Below are positions 20,501-21,132 of a stretch of 21,132 nt of DNA, piece after piece. How positions within the stretch are numbered: position 1 is the first letter of the stretch; every line of letters starts with the position of its first letter. The stretch is taken from positions 1 to 21,132 of IMG/VR virus record IMGVR_UViG_3300032050_013964; one strand, 5' to 3'. Below the pieces are notes generated by a model, which saw only the letters and a list, made by a program, of their open reading frames with translations, did no database searches and had not been told where the DNA came from. The DNA is from a virus. The position numbers and the translations under genes were made by a program.

Positions 20501-21132
20501 TTTCTTATCATGAAAATACTATTCCAAGTAGTTCCATTTGTTGAATATCTAAAAGTAACACCTCTAGAGGCTGCTGCTATAGCAGTTCTTCCGTCATATT
20601 CTAATCTAAATGATCCTACGGCGGAACCAAAGCTTTTTGAAACTATAGCTCCACGCCCAAAATACATGTCACTAAATATTTGAAATCTACAGCGTAATGT
20701 AAATTCTGAAGAATTGAAATTTGTATTTAATATTGATATACTGTCATTTACGCCGTTAAAGTAAATTACTTTATCATCTTCCCATTTGCCTACTACATAA
20801 GCTGGGGGTGTATTTGACACTATTTTTGGCGCGCCACCTATTATCAAATCATTATTTCCGGATCTATCAAATATTTGTTTGTTTTTATTATTGAAATGCA
20901 ATAATAATTGTGTGCCTGATATAGCTGATAATGGAATATCAGCTTCCGGTCTTGTAAAATCACCAGTATATACTGCTGTATTAGTAATTCTGAAATTTTT
21001 TAATGATAATCCATCTAAATTTTCATTCAATAAAAAACTCGAACCTATATACTGCCTATTACCAAAACTAAATGTTGTTGCAGCGGTACCATAAGAACCT
21101 TGCAAAATTCCATCTAGATATAATTTAATGGG
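14545..21132 (-). CDS. Giant tail-fibre/adhesin with repeated LamG-like lectin and beta-helix domains (partial)
   Basis: The frame is open to the right edge, so the start is outside the window; at least 2195 residues are visible. Numbering from the edge, concanavalin/LamG-type modules recur, each with a Y/F-[VILF]-[DNR]-G hairpin: LYLDGI (4-9), AYVNGVLLSS (about 240), LYVDGILKQT (457), LFINGKTART (700), VYRDGVFDAS (930), MYVNGTRTTA (1170) and LYFNGERLGT (1760). Most are followed by an FRITNTAVY- or VRITKGECLY-type strand. Between about 1300 and 1640, and again about 1810-1970, Asn/Gly-rich repeats (NLLNNTFYNHSGDALCIN) suggest parallel beta-helix, pectate-lyase-like folds. The C-terminus (VTVKLNVAVSNDYNGNNPRL, then YVDDWKL) resembles terminal modules of phage fibres. 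No signal peptide is visible. The likely role is binding or degrading host surface glycans. The 66-residue gene follows at 6 bases. Confidence 0.85.
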   Translation of the reverse strand, partial: PIKLYLDGILQGSYGTAATTFSFGNRQYIGSSFLLNENLDGLSLKNFRITNTAVYTGDFTRPEADIPLSAISGTQLLLHFNNKNKQIFDRSGNNDLIIGGAPKIVSNTPPAYVVGKWEDDKVIYFNGVNDSISILNTNFNSSEFTLRCRFQIFSDMYFGRGAIVSKSFGSAVGSFRLEYDGRTAIAAASRGVTFRYSTNGTTWNSIFMIRNDDMGLWGGRSTHIYDMAFVSVDNTLKAYVNGVLLSSVNLASPIFSDSQPIYIGNDGNGHFYGHIDNVTLLNKAVYTSNFSITARDYYLKDAVFCIDGNVDASSLDSTHSQFKDESSYNRTIYSTFPGPISNKSSVATQRSLIDTKKYSYAFSPNYINHKNVYADYIEFENTNDFNPQTWLGFTIECWVKTNNKNLAKQPIFNIANSYFNLNLQNGIPVFGDLIISDTQLDNNWHHIAVVMNMFNVYLYVDGILKQTSFYQTYTGGTMRIGADFSTPINVFDGYISDLRITKNQALYVNDFTPPTSTLTVNGNGGALYGNTPTEYPLIENVLLLEADDKSTNPATDISYPNLLNGASITQAPSAEFSPFSPEEIYNKYSHGGSIYFDGTGDLITVSEKNDEYTFGSSDFTVEFWYYAVGDPTGDTPLLTWQGTDTLADGIKFSFINSNEIRAELGNNNIADVTLNGTGSFTNQWNHIALTRSSNNYRLFINGKTARTLSYVGLNLFNDNNSIKLGENNCKGYMSDVRITKGECLYNEFFIPSSSALTLTDNGATGFGATLLTVSPNLLINGIKAGIYDASANNNILLEGNSFAVSLDDTVNASTNYKENTLIFNGRKNNNYLQLPASLSLDFSNDFWIDFWMKSSKFGHDTLSRRIITLGSVSSVSALHVCINATGNDRKLQLFSNTNILSTNFDYADGIWHHVGIGRKGSTLSVYRDGVFDASAINSVNYNDGIVNGAFVGIYGDASRNKGRYDGKLTSIRIINGECVHTSNYALPSAAATLTQDGGTGVNNMGNVSLFLKLNNIIAPVNSHIITSAAEKLSSITEYSKTGNLTNFYALTSSRLPSRSAPGTTASLFIPGNRFLRAPLTNFQSKGDWTIETYVYPLTSAKENTVIFGLTERTILSINDLSLCYSDGAYKLRNSLLPNGINLSAAGSLSAWSHVAVCKKNNNLSMYVNGTRTTASTANIDVQMNPLSTTAMLIGALGVDDAFGAQAVFYGDIYNTRIIDGRALYDGNFNTTTVVVPSTLSATADTVFLYNNAKDTLYYKPGPIEKTVITGYLNGNEKTQLTVNNSLSDTLLNNISIQNGGVLTSPSNTNSNINITNNGLKIGAGGKFVLSAGFGYKKTVNLVESKIHVMHGGSLQVAGLQKTGYVTLTGSHAASSTVFTFNETPVNWLSGDSLLLLPTSAAAAQFDELTARSTVNNRLSTTSASVYIHQNYDGIPTVVNASRNISIKGLNSSRRGWIQFDKSSNSYICDTEFENLGMDGVTTESLIFNVNQDGYALLSGCYIDGTGSTNVNGNNLFDKCYNLNLLNNTFYNHSGDALCINKSLYNSNISNNLLLRSGLNGLRFENISLNADVVMSNNIAIANGSRGTFIDNVDGYVNGIKNWLNTSHGLYFATPSKGENIDLTNNDTVVNDEATNNTVSFDTPFADSFPEETCTGSYTKSISWNKNSSYLFEDDFTIEGFFKFNAASTQESRLFVTNPGVEGIGSIKLTYVVNTRVLKFYTNESTNTAKITVTVPYAPLSIWHHIAVCREDGVISLYFNGERLGTYSSNFEFDGTVAGIAIGSSTLDSISKSVYGFRVLRSAVYASQNNITIPITPFTVDSDTVLLYKRTIKTGTTNINNIENYYNTAGGMFVDGSNTNIENTTISNISSVNNTTFGISISSTNNDYRESMSVTAKDLYIEGNKTIGFIINNMTTILSGVYIANSTNNNAQFKLGSGFTKINGLTSLMGNNNPNIIIHSSKSYNPVNFNKVFLDKSTLLTNNYTGIPLYIRDTEFSNFNFDNSTISNVTTGYSISLSGYVLGSYQFTNTSITSAGVQNLSCLPVRNIKTAGVVFMNKNGVVGNHESYTRLGKRSTDTTLSAGNVAEKLTPYSATDKFKSGSKFVSINDGNDVTVKLNVAVSNDYNGNNPRLIIKKNSSIGIPQDHILYTIPKTTTYTAVTATTPVVQGNGIMEFYVDCDGTIGSIYVDDWKLINN

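Noticed and set aside
1-21132. Planctomycete or verrucomicrobial chromosome rather than phage
   Set aside because: Despite DUF1501 and PSCyt1-like genes, the window has stacked fibre genes, many tiny unknown genes, 4-base overlaps, ThyX and T4-late-like boxes, and no bacterial housekeeping genes. A prophage is not excluded; capsid and terminase genes are not in view.

Overview
This window reads as part of the genome of a large, AT-rich tailed bacteriophage (about one third G+C by eye, not counted). I infer a phage from tightly packed genes, frequent overlapping starts and stops, many short unrecognised genes, phage tail-fibre domains, and phage-type nucleotide and repair enzymes (ThyX, UvsE, a pyrimidine-dimer glycosylase-family protein). 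I saw no rRNA, no convincing tRNA and no CRISPR array. No stretch over about 110 bases lacks a gene.

Layout. Most genes lie on the minus strand. From the right: a giant tail-fibre/adhesin-like gene that runs off the window (14545-21132), with repeated LamG-type lectin modules and parallel beta-helix segments; a 66-residue protein (14338-14538); a 614-residue repeat-bearing fibre (11897-13741); an unknown protein (10285-10929); a MoxR-type AAA+ ATPase (9152-10243) with a VWA-like metallopeptidase (7837-9069); a DUF1501 protein (6345-7610); a coiled-coil protein; two lipoproteins; UvsE; three small proteins; a second DUF1501 protein (1271-2635); an unknown protein; ThyX; and the start of an exported protein (1-89) whose first residues match the opening of planctomycete-type PSCyt1 cytochrome proteins. 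Three small plus-strand islands interrupt this array (7658-7840, 10973-11900, 13814-14341). Each ends in a 4-base stop-codon overlap with the facing minus-strand gene.

The most unusual content is the set of three exported proteins of types typical of Planctomycetota and Verrucomicrobiota: two Tat-signal DUF1501 proteins and one probable PSCyt1 (DUF1549/DUF1553-type) protein. In those bacteria the two families are usually genomic partners. Finding them among phage genes suggests a host in that group and a phage-borne exported system of unknown function.

Regulation. Two recurrent upstream motifs divide the genes. One, resembling the T4 late promoter TATAAATA, lies just before the DUF1501 genes, the PSCyt1-like gene, the visible fibre-type genes and a few small genes; in six cases TAAATA is exactly 5 bases before the ATG. 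The other, consensus GAAACCCCTTAAAAT, lies upstream of the MoxR, metallopeptidase, ExoX-C-like, lipoprotein and several unknown genes and, in a palindromic arrangement, of the glycosylase-family gene. Shine-Dalgarno sequences are essentially absent. The motif-to-ATG spacing would put many transcription starts at or next to the start codon, so leaderless mRNAs are a testable possibility.
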